A stretch of DNA of 64,000 nt, taken from contig JAHCAT010000008.1 in the NCBI GenBank assembly GCA_019634735.1, positions 124,001 to 188,000 of the forward strand, given 5' to 3'. The DNA comes from Lysobacterales bacterium (lineage in GTDB: Bacteria; Pseudomonadota; Gammaproteobacteria; Xanthomonadales; UBA2363). A program made the translations under genes and the position numbers. Below the pieces are notes generated by a model. It did not search any database and was not told the DNA's origin. It was given only the letters and a program-made list of their open reading frames with translations. Below are positions 48,865 to 57,530 of the stretch, one piece after another; within the stretch, counting starts at the first letter, position 1, and every line of letters begins with the position of its first letter.

Positions 48865-49601
48865 TGGCCGGCAACGACGGCACGGGAGCAAACATGGCCG
48901 ACCACGGTTCGCCGGCGCGGCCGATCGCCCGCTACAGCGAGAGCTACGAGCTGACGCCCCGCAAGCTTGAGGAGCGTCGCCTGATCCACCGCAGCGACCC
49001 GGTCCGGCACCATGCCGATGCCTTTCGCGAGATCCGCACCCGCCTGCTGGAACTGGGCGGCGCGCGCAACTTCATCACCATGGTCGCGCCGATCGGCCAC
49101 GGCTGCGGCGGCAGTTTCGTCGCCCGGAACCTGGCCGCCGCGTTCGCCCTGGACGAATCCAAGACGGCCCTGCTGATCGACTGCGATCTGCACCACCCCA
49201 GCCAGCACGTCGCCCTGGACGTGAAGCCCGAGCATGGCGGACTGGTCGATTACCTCGATCGCGCCGATGCCGACCTGGAAGACGTGCTGTACCCGGTGGG
49301 CGTACCACGCCTGCGCCTGCTGCCGGCCGGCGGCCAGCGCGAGGCAGGCGGCGAGTACTTCTCGTCGTTCCGGATGCGGGCGATGCTGGATTCCCTGCGC
49401 AGCCGCTACACCGACCGCTACATCATCCTGGACGGACCGGCTGCGGTCAGTTCGCCCGACGCCCGCATCCTCGCCGAACTGGCCGACTTCGTGGTGCTGG
49501 TGGCCGGCTACGGGCGGGTGCTTCCTCAGGCGGTCGAGAAGGCGGTCGCCCGGTTCGACCCCGAGAAGCTGGCCGGCGTCGTGTTCAACCAGCGCGTCTG
49601 A
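48864..49601 (+). CDS. BY-kinase-like P-loop protein without Walker lysine
   Basis: 245 residues, starting in the TGATG overlap with the chain-length gene. The fold is that of bacterial tyrosine kinases of the CpsD/EpsG type: DAFREIRTRLLELG, then the P-loop position, LLIDCDLHHPS (Walker A'), and YIILDGPAAVSSPDARILAELADFVVLV. The P-loop reads APIGHGCGGSFVARNL, so the Lys and Thr/Ser of Walker A are missing, and there is no C-terminal Tyr cluster. It is probably a non-catalytic or nucleotide-sensing partner of the chain-length protein rather than a kinase. Confidence 0.85.
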   Translation: MAGNDGTGANMADHGSPARPIARYSESYELTPRKLEERRLIHRSDPVRHHADAFREIRTRLLELGGARNFITMVAPIGHGCGGSFVARNLAAAFALDESKTALLIDCDLHHPSQHVALDVKPEHGGLVDYLDRADADLEDVLYPVGVPRLRLLPAGGQREAGGEYFSSFRMRAMLDSLRSRYTDRYIILDGPAAVSSPDARILAELADFVVLVAGYGRVLPQAVEKAVARFDPEKLAGVVFNQRV

Positions 49602-49643
49602 CGTCACCGCAGGCAGCGCGTCACCGCAACCGTGGGAAGGCCG

Positions 49644-50978
49644 ATGAGCATAGCCCGCAACATCGCAGGACCCGCCCGCCGCCAGGCCGCCCTCGCCCTG
49701 GGCATAGCCACGGCGCTGGCCGCGGCGCCGGCGCAGGCCTGGCGTCTGGACTATTTCCTGGAGCTGGCGCTCGAGCACAACGACAACGTCCTGCTCTCCG
49801 AGACCGACCCGATCAGCGACACCATCGCGACGCCGGCGCTGGGCTTCGACCTGCGCAACGACGGCAGCACGGTGCAGGCGCGGCTCGCCGGCGTCGTCGA
49901 ACACCGCAACTACTTCGAAAACGCCTACGGCAGCGAACTGCTCGCCGAGTTCGACGGCATGCTCAACTGGGTGGCGATCCCGGGCCGGCTGCATTTCGTG
50001 GTGCAGGACCGCCTGACCGTGCAACCGGTCAGCCTGGCCGCGCCGGACGCGCCCGACAACCGCCAGCAGATCAACATCTTCGCTGCGGGCCCCACCCTGT
50101 TCTTCCGGATCGGCCCCACGGTCAACGGCCAGGCAGAGCTGCGCTACATCGACACCTGGGCCCAGGACAGCGCCGGCTTCGACAGCCAGCGCCTGAGTCT
50201 GGCACTGCGCGGCGCCAAGCAACTCGGCCCCGGCAGCACCCTGTCGGCCAACCTGCAGGCGCAACGCGTCGATATCGAAGGCGCCGGGCTGGCGTCGGAC
50301 TACGACCGCTACGACGCCTTCCTGCGCTGGCGCCGCAATCTGCGCAGCTTCGACCTGGAACTCGACGCCGGGTACTCCTGGCTCGATTTCGACGATGGCG
50401 GAAGCCGCAGCAGCCCCCTGCTGCGCGCCATGGCCGCCTGGCGGACCAGCGAGCGCACCTCGCTGTCGGCGACCGCGATGCGGCGGTTCTCCGACACCGC
50501 CGAATCCCTGATCGAACCGGTCAGCCTGGACGGCACCATTCCGGCGCCTACCCTGCCGCCCGGCGCGATCAGCGGCGACGCCGCGATCAACGCCCTGCCC
50601 TTTCGGGAAACCAGCTTCGAGCTGACCTGGGCCTACGCGGGCGTGCGTGCCACCTTCGCCGGCGGACCGTTCCATCGGCGCCTCGACTACGTCGCCGACG
50701 ACGGGCCCGACCAGACCGGCCGCGGCGCACAATTGGGCTTCGGCTGGCGACTCAGCAGCAACCACCGGCTGGAGGTCGACGCACGGGTCGAGCGCCTGCG
50801 CTTCCTGGCCACCGGCATCGAGAACGACACCCGCTACCTGGCGGCCTTCCTGCACCGCTCCTACACGCCGCACTGGAGCTCGCGGATGGGCTACACCCGG
50901 TACGAGCGCGACAGCAGCGAAACCGGCCTGAGCGCGAACCAGAACATCTGGTACGTGGCCGTGACCTATACCCGCTGA
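49644..50978 (+). CDS. PEP-CTERM/XrtA-associated outer-membrane beta-barrel protein
   Basis: 444 residues from ATG 49644; GTG 49632 is an alternative. A signal peptide (RRQAALALGIATALAAAPAQA) is followed by WRLDYFLELALEHNDNVLLS. Repeated amphipathic strands ending in aromatic residues continue to the C-terminal IWYVAVTYTR. This matches the outer-membrane protein found downstream of chain-length and P-loop genes in exosortase-A loci. It may be a secretion pore for the polysaccharide. The stop overlaps the galE start (TGATG). Confidence 0.85.
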   Translation: MSIARNIAGPARRQAALALGIATALAAAPAQAWRLDYFLELALEHNDNVLLSETDPISDTIATPALGFDLRNDGSTVQARLAGVVEHRNYFENAYGSELLAEFDGMLNWVAIPGRLHFVVQDRLTVQPVSLAAPDAPDNRQQINIFAAGPTLFFRIGPTVNGQAELRYIDTWAQDSAGFDSQRLSLALRGAKQLGPGSTLSANLQAQRVDIEGAGLASDYDRYDAFLRWRRNLRSFDLELDAGYSWLDFDDGGSRSSPLLRAMAAWRTSERTSLSATAMRRFSDTAESLIEPVSLDGTIPAPTLPPGAISGDAAINALPFRETSFELTWAYAGVRATFAGGPFHRRLDYVADDGPDQTGRGAQLGFGWRLSSNHRLEVDARVERLRFLATGIENDTRYLAAFLHRSYTPHWSSRMGYTRYERDSSETGLSANQNIWYVAVTYTR

Positions 50979-51985
50979 TGGCGCAGGGCCTGCTCGTCAC
51001 GGGCGGCGCCGGCTACATCGGCAGCCACGTGGTGCGCCAGCTGACCGCGCGCGGCGAGCGCGTCGTGGTGCTCGACAACCTCAGCACCGGTTTCGCTCAG
51101 GCGGTGGTCGGCGCGGAGCTGGTGGTCGGCGACATGGCCGACCGGGCCCTGGTCGACGCGCTGCTGCACCGGCACCGCTTCGAGGCGGTGCTGCACTTCG
51201 CCGCCCACACCGTGGTGCCGGAATCGGTGGCCGATCCCCTCAAGTACTACGGCAACAACACCTGCGGCACGCGCAGCCTGCTCGCCGCCTGCCAGGCCGC
51301 GGGCATCCGCCGCTTCGTGTTCTCCTCGACTGCCGCGGTGTACGGCATGCCGGCCTCCGGGGTCGCGGACGAGGACACCCCGACCGCGCCGATCAACCCC
51401 TACGGCATGTCCAAGCTGATGAGCGAGCACATGCTGCGCGACCTGGCCGCGACCGGGGCGATGCGCTACGCGATCCTGCGCTACTTCAACGTCGCCGGCT
51501 GCGATCCGGACGGGCGCATCGGCCAGTCCACGCCCGACGCCACCTTGCTGGTCAAGGTCGCCTGCGAGCACGCGGTCGGCCGACGAACCCAGCTTGCGGT
51601 GTTCGGAACCGACTACGACACGCCCGACGGCACCTGTATCCGCGACTACATCCACGTCGACGACCTGGCTGATGCCCATCTGCGTGCCCTGGACCACCTG
51701 CGCGCCGAGGGCGATCCGCTGCTGCTCAACTGCGGCTACGGACATGGCTACAGCGTCCGCGAGGTGATCGACGCGGTGGCCCGGGCCAGCGGCGCCGCTC
51801 TGAACGTGGTCGAACGACCGCGGCGTGCCGGCGACCCGCCCAGCCTGGTGGCGCGCAGCGACCGCCTGCGCGAGCTGCTGGGCTGGCGCCCGCGCCATGA
51901 CGACCTGGACTTCATCGTCGCCAGTGCGCTGGCCTGGGAGCGTCGGTTGGCCGACGGCGGCGGGTATCGCCGGGCGCCGGCCTGA
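50978..51985 (+). CDS. galE: UDP-glucose 4-epimerase
   Basis: 335 residues. The NAD fingerprint VTGGAGYIGSHVVRQL, the catalytic SSTAAVYG serine run and YGMSKLMSE (Y-x3-K), RYFNVAGCDPDG, GTDYDTPDGTCIRDYIHVDDLADAH and RRAGDPPSLVA are all typical of GalE. It interconverts UDP-Glc and UDP-Gal (or the GlcNAc forms) for the polysaccharide. The start overlaps the preceding outer-membrane gene by one base. Confidence 0.95.
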   Translation: MAQGLLVTGGAGYIGSHVVRQLTARGERVVVLDNLSTGFAQAVVGAELVVGDMADRALVDALLHRHRFEAVLHFAAHTVVPESVADPLKYYGNNTCGTRSLLAACQAAGIRRFVFSSTAAVYGMPASGVADEDTPTAPINPYGMSKLMSEHMLRDLAATGAMRYAILRYFNVAGCDPDGRIGQSTPDATLLVKVACEHAVGRRTQLAVFGTDYDTPDGTCIRDYIHVDDLADAHLRALDHLRAEGDPLLLNCGYGHGYSVREVIDAVARASGAALNVVERPRRAGDPPSLVARSDRLRELLGWRPRHDDLDFIVASALAWERRLADGGGYRRAPA

Positions 51986-52098
51986 GCCGGATGCGCACCC
52001 CGGCGTATCCGGGCATCGCGCCGCAAGGTCCCGACCCGTCTCCCAGGCCCTGCCGCGTCGCGGCGACCGCGGCAGACGGGCCGTCCGGCGTGCCGACC

Positions 52099-52806
52099 TC
52101 AGTCCTCGCGCCGGGCCAGGAACAGCGGGTAGGGCGCGGGCGCGACCAGGCCTGCCAGTTCGCCGACCCGCTCGACCAGTCCATTGGCCAGATCGACCAG
52201 GTTCTTGCGCGCCTCGAATGGCGGGTCGTAGAAGGCGCGCCGGCGCAGGATCGTGAACCCGTGGCGGCGCAGCAGGGCGGCGGCATCGCCGGCGTCGTGG
52301 TGGCGGATGCCGGGACTGGGATGGCGGTCCAGCGCGCGACGTCCGGTGAGACGCCGCCACAGGCGCGTCAGCAGCGGCGAGGTCTTGGTCGCCAGCACCA
52401 GGTGGCCGCCGGGGCGAAGCACGCGGCGGACCTCGGCCAGGTAGGCCTCGTCATCCGGAACGAACGGCAGCACCACCACGGACAGCACCAGGTCGAAGGC
52501 GGCGTCCGGGAAGTCCAGGCCATCCGGGCGGCAGCGTTCGAACGGCAGCGGCGCGTATTCGCGACGGGCGAAATCGACCCGCCGCTGCTCGACGTCGACG
52601 CCGACGATGTCGGGGTGGCTGCGCGCCACCGCCCAGGCGATGTCGCCCCAGCCGAAACCGTAATCGAGCACCCGCCCGGGCGGCACGCGGGCGACCATGT
52701 CCAGCACGGCCCGATGGCGTCGTCGCTGATGCGCATCCTGCGGCGCATCGCGATGGAAATGCGCCGGTACGCCGGCGGTCACCACCGAACCGCTAGAATC
52801 CTCCAC
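52099..52806 (-). CDS. Class I SAM-dependent methyltransferase
   Basis: 235 residues from GTG 52806, seven bases after GGAG. A much longer open frame on this strand is an artefact of high GC. The SAM motif I is VLDYGFGWGDIAWAVA, followed by VGVDVEQRRVDFARR, FDLVLSVVVLPFVPDDEAYLAEV and RRVLRPGGHLVLATKT, all typical of methyltransferase type 11. The substrate is unknown. The gene is the only minus-strand member in this part of the locus and reads divergently from the FG-GAP fusion gene, with 27 bases between starts, so a shared promoter region is likely. Confidence 0.82.
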   Translation of the reverse strand: MEDSSGSVVTAGVPAHFHRDAPQDAHQRRRHRAVLDMVARVPPGRVLDYGFGWGDIAWAVARSHPDIVGVDVEQRRVDFARREYAPLPFERCRPDGLDFPDAAFDLVLSVVVLPFVPDDEAYLAEVRRVLRPGGHLVLATKTSPLLTRLWRRLTGRRALDRHPSPGIRHHDAGDAAALLRRHGFTILRRRAFYDPPFEARKNLVDLANGLVERVGELAGLVAPAPYPLFLARRED

Positions 52807-52833
52807 GCTGCCACTCCGTCCAGGCCCATCCCG

Positions 52834-55800
52834 ATGCGTCAAGTGTACCGCCCGACCGGATCTGCCGCGGTGCGGCTGGCGGCCGTCCTGCTGCTGCCGG
52901 CGTTGCAGGTCCTGGCCACTCCGGCAGCTCGGGCGGAGGCGATCCGCTTCGAGGATGTCACCGCGGCGGCGGTCGACCGGCTGGCCGATTCCGATTACCG
53001 CTTCGACGCGGTGTGGACCGACTTCAACGGCGACGGCTGCCCGGACCCCTTCGTGTTCGGACACGCGGACCCGGCGACCAGCCGGCTGTGGCTGAACCTG
53101 TGCGACGGCAGCGGCCGCTTCCAGCTGGTCGGCAACGACGCGGTCCGGCACTACATCAATCCGCCCGTGCTGCCGCTCGGCGCCGGCTGGATGACCGTGC
53201 TCGACGTCGACGGCGACGGCCGCGAGGATTTCTGGCTGCGCCACGCCAACATGCTGGCCGGCTGGTACCGAAACGGCAGTGAGGCCGGCGCCTTCGTGCC
53301 GCGCTTCGCCGACAAGCACGATGCCTGCGACGATGCCTGCGTGTTCGCCGACATCGATGGCGATGGCCGGATGGACCGCATCCACCCCGACCGCCGGGTC
53401 GTCGACATCGCCAGCGGGCGGCAGCTTCACGGTCCAGCACGCACGCGCGGCGAGGCGATCGTCTTCGACGTCGACGGCGACGGCTGGCCCGACATCGTGC
53501 AGCCAGCCGCCGGTGGCTGGTGGCGCAACCATGCGGGCCGGCTGAGCTGGGTCGAGGCGGGGCTGGGCGGCGACCGGCCGCTGCTGGCCGCCGACCTCGA
53601 CCGCGACGGCCGCCTCGACCTGCTCACGATCACCGACGGTACCGATGCCGGCAACGGCAGGCTGCATCTGCTCCGCAACGACGGCGACGGCCGTTTCTCC
53701 GACGTCACCGCTGACAGCGGGCTGGCCGACCTGCCCGTGCAGCGTTGGCACGCCGAGTACGGCAACGCCGTGGCCGGCGACCTCGACAACGACGGCTGGC
53801 CGGACCTGGTGCTGACCAGCCTGGAGCGCCGTCAGCCGGTGCTCGTGTTCCGCAACGAGGGCGGCCTGCGCTTCCGCCGGGTCGAGATCGATCTCGGCGC
53901 CACCGGCCGCGGCAGCGAGGGCCATGCCGCGCGCGCCGACCTGTCCGACTACGACTTCGACGGTCGCCTCGACCTGGTCAAGACGCAGGCGGACAGCAAT
54001 CTCGGCCTGTGGCGCAACACCAGCGCCGGCACTGGCCGATGGCTGCAGGTCCGTCTGCGCGGCCCGCAGGGCAACAGCGACGCGGTCGGTGCCCACGTCC
54101 GCTGGTTCAGCGCCGGCAGCGACCGCCTGCTGGCCCATGCCGCGGTGCAGGTCGGTCCGGGGCACCCGTCCCGGGTGCTGCACGCGGGCCTCGGTCAGGA
54201 AGATCGCGTCGACCTGGAGGTGCGCTGGCCGCATGGCGGACCGGCGTGGCGCCATGCCGGACTGGCCGCGGATCAGGCCGTGGTCGCCTTCCCGGACGGT
54301 TGCCTGATCGATGGCTGGCGTCCCGGCGAGGGCTGGCCGATGGCCGCGCCCGGCGACTGTCCGCGCCGCGGCGAGCCGCTGGAGCCGGGCAAGGCGGTCG
54401 CCGCTCCGCCAGTGCGTCCGGCAGTCAGAGCAGCCGCCGGCACACTCGCCGGCCTGCTGGCCTCGGTGCGCAGCGCCACCACGGCGGCCGTCGCCGATCG
54501 CGGCGGCCGCATCGAGTTGCGGCGACATGGCGCGGTCGGGGCGTCGGTCCTGGCCACCTTCGGCATCCCGCTGCCACCGGGCGCCCTCACCGATGCGCGC
54601 GACCTGCGCATCCTCGACGAGCAGGGCGAGGAACTGCCGGCGCTGGTGACGCCCACGCTGCGCTGGCACTTCCGGGACGACAGCCTGCGCGCGGTCAGGG
54701 TCCAGCTGCGCGTGGACCTTCCCGGAAGCACCCGCACGCTGCGTTTCGCCCTCGGCCAGCGGCGGACCGCACCCGACCCCGCGCCGGCGCCCTACGCCGA
54801 CGGCCTGGTCGATGGCGGCAAGGGCGTGCGGGTACCCGGAGTCCTCGCCGTGCTGGAGCCGGCCTGGCTGAGCGGTTCCGGCATCGCCGGCCCGCAGTCG
54901 CCGGCCGGCCGCGACAGCCGTGCCTACGACGCCTACTTCGCGCGCCAGTTCCAGTGGGCCGCGCCGCTGCCCGCCGAGGACCCCATCGCCTTCCTCTTCG
55001 ATCGCGCCAGCACGCTGTTCAAGCAGTACCTGCGCACCGGCGACCCCGACCACCTGGCCGCGGCGATCGAGAGCCACCGCTTCTACATGGGCAAGCTGGT
55101 GCGCGGCCGCGATCCGGAAAGCCCGCAGTGCACCGGCGGCTGGAAGTTCGGCAGGGTCAACCCCTGCGACGTGAAGTTCGTCTATATCGAACCGATCCTG
55201 CTGCATCTGGCCCTGACCGGCGACGACACCCTGCACGACGACGCCCTGATCGAGGCGATGGCCTCGCTCTGGGATCGCGGCGGCTGGAGCGGCATCCGCG
55301 GCCCCTACCTGCGGGTCGACCAGGACTTCACCGAGCGCCAGGCAGGCCTGGGCCTTCTCGCCCTGGTCAAGGCCTGGGAACTGACCGGCAATGAGCGCTA
55401 CCGGCGCAGCATCGACCAGCGCATCGGCTGGCTGCAGGCGCACCAGCAGGCCAACCCCGACGGCCTCGGCGACGACGGCTGCTGGCGGCACAGCTGGCAA
55501 CGGCACGAGGGCAGCAATTACGACCCGGCCACCGACGTCCGCGGCTGCTCACCCTGGATGAGCGAGAACATCATCGACGGCCTCTGGCAGGCCTGGCTGG
55601 CGACCGGCGACGAGCGCATTCCCGGCATGCTCACCCGCTTCGGCGGATGGCTGGAGGCGCACGGCTGGATCGGCGAGGAGGCCTTCCGGAAGGCTGGCCA
55701 CTCCTGGCGGGATCCCTGCAGCGGACCGCGTGGCCAGATCGCCTGGTACTTCGGATCGTCGCAGGCAAGCCTCGAGCAGCTCATCGCCATCCAGGATTCC

Positions 55801-56076
55801 GAGGGCTGGTACAGCGATGCCCACACCGTGCAGCTCGCGCTGCCGGTGGCGTTGGCGCGCTTCTTCGAGTCCGACCCGGACCGGGCCCGCGCGCTGGAAC
55901 GCCGCCTGGACCTGGTGGCGCACTCCTGGTCGACGGCCTGCGCCGCCTCCGCGGCCACGCCACGGCGCTTCAACTGGAACAACCGCGGCAGCGGCGTGGT
56001 GCAGTGGCTGCGGCGCAACCTGCCGTCGCCAGGATCCGCACCGGAGCACCCCGCAGCGCTGGACACGCCGCGATGA
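52834..56076 (+). CDS. Secreted FG-GAP/UnbV protein fused to an (alpha/alpha)-toroid-like domain
   Basis: 1080 residues from ATG 52834, with signal peptide (LAAVLLLPALQVLATPAARA). Residues about 45-390 are FG-GAP/VCBS repeats with Ca-binding-like loops (DFNGDGCPD, DVDGDGRED, DIDGDGRMD, DLDNDGWPD). Residues about 390-470 match the ASPIC/UnbV end domain (GNSDAVGAHVRWF, RVDLEVRWPHGG). From about 520 a beta domain (GIPLPPGALTDARDLRILDE, LRWHFRDDSLRAVRVQL) resembles the RIFT barrel of PcRGLX/YetA-like lyases. A helical region with WSWQRHEG-like and conserved Asp/Cys patches follows to the end. The two halves exist as separate genes at 59362-62573. A polysaccharide-acting role is inferred from context. 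Confidence 0.85.
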   Translation: MRQVYRPTGSAAVRLAAVLLLPALQVLATPAARAEAIRFEDVTAAAVDRLADSDYRFDAVWTDFNGDGCPDPFVFGHADPATSRLWLNLCDGSGRFQLVGNDAVRHYINPPVLPLGAGWMTVLDVDGDGREDFWLRHANMLAGWYRNGSEAGAFVPRFADKHDACDDACVFADIDGDGRMDRIHPDRRVVDIASGRQLHGPARTRGEAIVFDVDGDGWPDIVQPAAGGWWRNHAGRLSWVEAGLGGDRPLLAADLDRDGRLDLLTITDGTDAGNGRLHLLRNDGDGRFSDVTADSGLADLPVQRWHAEYGNAVAGDLDNDGWPDLVLTSLERRQPVLVFRNEGGLRFRRVEIDLGATGRGSEGHAARADLSDYDFDGRLDLVKTQADSNLGLWRNTSAGTGRWLQVRLRGPQGNSDAVGAHVRWFSAGSDRLLAHAAVQVGPGHPSRVLHAGLGQEDRVDLEVRWPHGGPAWRHAGLAADQAVVAFPDGCLIDGWRPGEGWPMAAPGDCPRRGEPLEPGKAVAAPPVRPAVRAAAGTLAGLLASVRSATTAAVADRGGRIELRRHGAVGASVLATFGIPLPPGALTDARDLRILDEQGEELPALVTPTLRWHFRDDSLRAVRVQLRVDLPGSTRTLRFALGQRRTAPDPAPAPYADGLVDGGKGVRVPGVLAVLEPAWLSGSGIAGPQSPAGRDSRAYDAYFARQFQWAAPLPAEDPIAFLFDRASTLFKQYLRTGDPDHLAAAIESHRFYMGKLVRGRDPESPQCTGGWKFGRVNPCDVKFVYIEPILLHLALTGDDTLHDDALIEAMASLWDRGGWSGIRGPYLRVDQDFTERQAGLGLLALVKAWELTGNERYRRSIDQRIGWLQAHQQANPDGLGDDGCWRHSWQRHEGSNYDPATDVRGCSPWMSENIIDGLWQAWLATGDERIPGMLTRFGGWLEAHGWIGEEAFRKAGHSWRDPCSGPRGQIAWYFGSSQASLEQLIAIQDSEGWYSDAHTVQLALPVALARFFESDPDRARALERRLDLVAHSWSTACAASAATPRRFNWNNRGSGVVQWLRRNLPSPGSAPEHPAALDTPR

Positions 56077-57194
56077 AGGTGTTGCACGTCACCTTGTCCT
56101 TCGCCAACGGTGGCCGCCGCGAGGCGATCGCCGCCCTGGCGGCGGGTCTGGCCAGGCACGGCGTGAGCAGCAGCCTGTGCTGCCTGGACGCCCTGGACTC
56201 GACACCCGGGGAGCGTGCCGCCTTCACCGACGCCTTCGCGCTGGGCCGTCGCAAGCTGTTCGACCTGGGCGCGCTGCGTCGCCTGGCGCGCTATTGCGCC
56301 AGCCAGGGCATCGACGTGCTGCACGCCCATGATGCGGCGAGCGAGGCGACCTGCGCGCTCGCCATGCCATTCACCGGCACGCCGCTGCTGATGAGCTTCC
56401 ATCGGACGCGAAACTTCGAGTCGGCGCGCCTGCGCGACCGCATCCGCAACGCCGTCGTCGGTCTGCGTGTCGGCGCCGTGGTCACCGCCTCACGGGAACG
56501 CCGGGACCACTTCATCGGCAGCAACTGGGTGAGCCCGGCCAAGGTGGAGTGCATTCCGCTGGGAATCGATCTGGAACGCTTCGCGCCGGATCCAGATCGA
56601 CGCGCCGCGCTCCGCGCCGAGCTGGACCTGCCTGACGACGCGCTGCTGGTCGGCTGCGTGGGCCACTTCGGGCCGGAGAAGGGTGTCGATCTCGCCATCG
56701 ACGCCTTCCAGCGCGTCCTGTCCGAACATCCCGACCAGCCCTTGCACCTGGTGGTGCTGGGTCGCGGCGAGCCGGAGCATGAGCGCCTGGTTCGCGCCCG
56801 GGTCCAGCCGCAGGCGGCGCAGCGCATCCATTTCTCCGGTTTCCGCACCGATCCGGAGCGCTGGTTCCAGGGCTTCGACGTGCTCCTGCATGGTGCCCGC
56901 AACGAAGCCTTTGGCCTGGTCCTGGCCGAAGCCCAGGCCTGCGGGGTGCCGGTGGTCGCGGCAGCCGTAGGCGGCATTCCGGACGTTGTGGTCGACGGCG
57001 CGACCGGATGGCTGGCCGGAACAGCCGACGCCGAGCATCTCGCCGCCAGCCTGGCGCGGCTGCTGGCCGATCCGCCGGCACGCCTGGCGATGGCGGCGGC
57101 AGCCAGCCGGCATGCCGCGTCCGCCTTCAGCCGGGATCGCTACGCCCGGAACTTCCTGGCCCTGTACCAGCGCCTCCTGGACGGCAGGCGCTGA
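56073..57194 (+). CDS. Glycosyltransferase family 4
   Basis: 373 residues from ATG 56073, which overlaps the stop of the fusion gene (ATGA). Typical GT4 pattern: KVLHVTLSFANGGRREAIAAL, VLHAHDAASEATCA, VECIPLGIDLERF, VGHFGPEKGVDLAIDAF and the donor-binding NEAFGLVLAEAQACGVPVVA with E-x7-E. It is a cytoplasmic, retaining enzyme, here probably assembling the repeat unit of the exopolysaccharide. It is co-transcribed with the upstream secreted protein, which strengthens the link between that protein and the polymer. Confidence 0.9.
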   Translation: MKVLHVTLSFANGGRREAIAALAAGLARHGVSSSLCCLDALDSTPGERAAFTDAFALGRRKLFDLGALRRLARYCASQGIDVLHAHDAASEATCALAMPFTGTPLLMSFHRTRNFESARLRDRIRNAVVGLRVGAVVTASRERRDHFIGSNWVSPAKVECIPLGIDLERFAPDPDRRAALRAELDLPDDALLVGCVGHFGPEKGVDLAIDAFQRVLSEHPDQPLHLVVLGRGEPEHERLVRARVQPQAAQRIHFSGFRTDPERWFQGFDVLLHGARNEAFGLVLAEAQACGVPVVAAAVGGIPDVVVDGATGWLAGTADAEHLAASLARLLADPPARLAMAAAASRHAASAFSRDRYARNFLALYQRLLDGRR

Positions 57195-57294
57195 CGGGCG
57201 GCGGCCCCTCCCCGCATCCCGATGGCTGTCGCACCTCAGCCATCCCTTGCAACCATCGCCTACCTGCCAAGCGTGTGCCGCCCTGCGAACGCAC

Positions 57295-57440
57295 CGCAGT
57301 TCTGCCGTCCCCTGCCCTGCGGGGGACCTGATTGGCGTCGAGTCTCAGCCTCTGCCAGGCGGCGTTTCGCAAATGCGACGGCACCGCACTTCTCTCCTCC
57401 CCCGCCTGCGGGGGAGGAGCGGGGGAGAGGGCTGCCCCGG
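57295..57440. repeat. Composite palindromic repeat, 57-kb copy
   Basis: Holds the CTGATTGGCGTCGAGTCTCAG block (from 57329), a CGACGGCACCGCACTTCTC block and a hairpin CTCCTCCCCCGC/GCGGGGGAGGAG, followed by CGGGGGAGAGGGCTGCC. The module order is as at 21271-21385. It lies between the convergent GT4 and decarboxylase genes. Confidence 0.75.
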
Positions 57441-57530
57441 CCAGCACGCCCCGCTGGAGAGGCGTCGTGAAGCGCATGGCGCCGACCTGCGTGGCGTGAC
57501 CGTCAGGGCCGACGCCTCGGCCGCAGGAAC

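Noticed and set aside
52807-55506. Upstream extension of the minus-strand methyltransferase frame
   Set aside because: Antisense to the FG-GAP fusion gene, with Gln/Val/Ala-rich shadow composition. The methyltransferase domain begins after GTG 52806.
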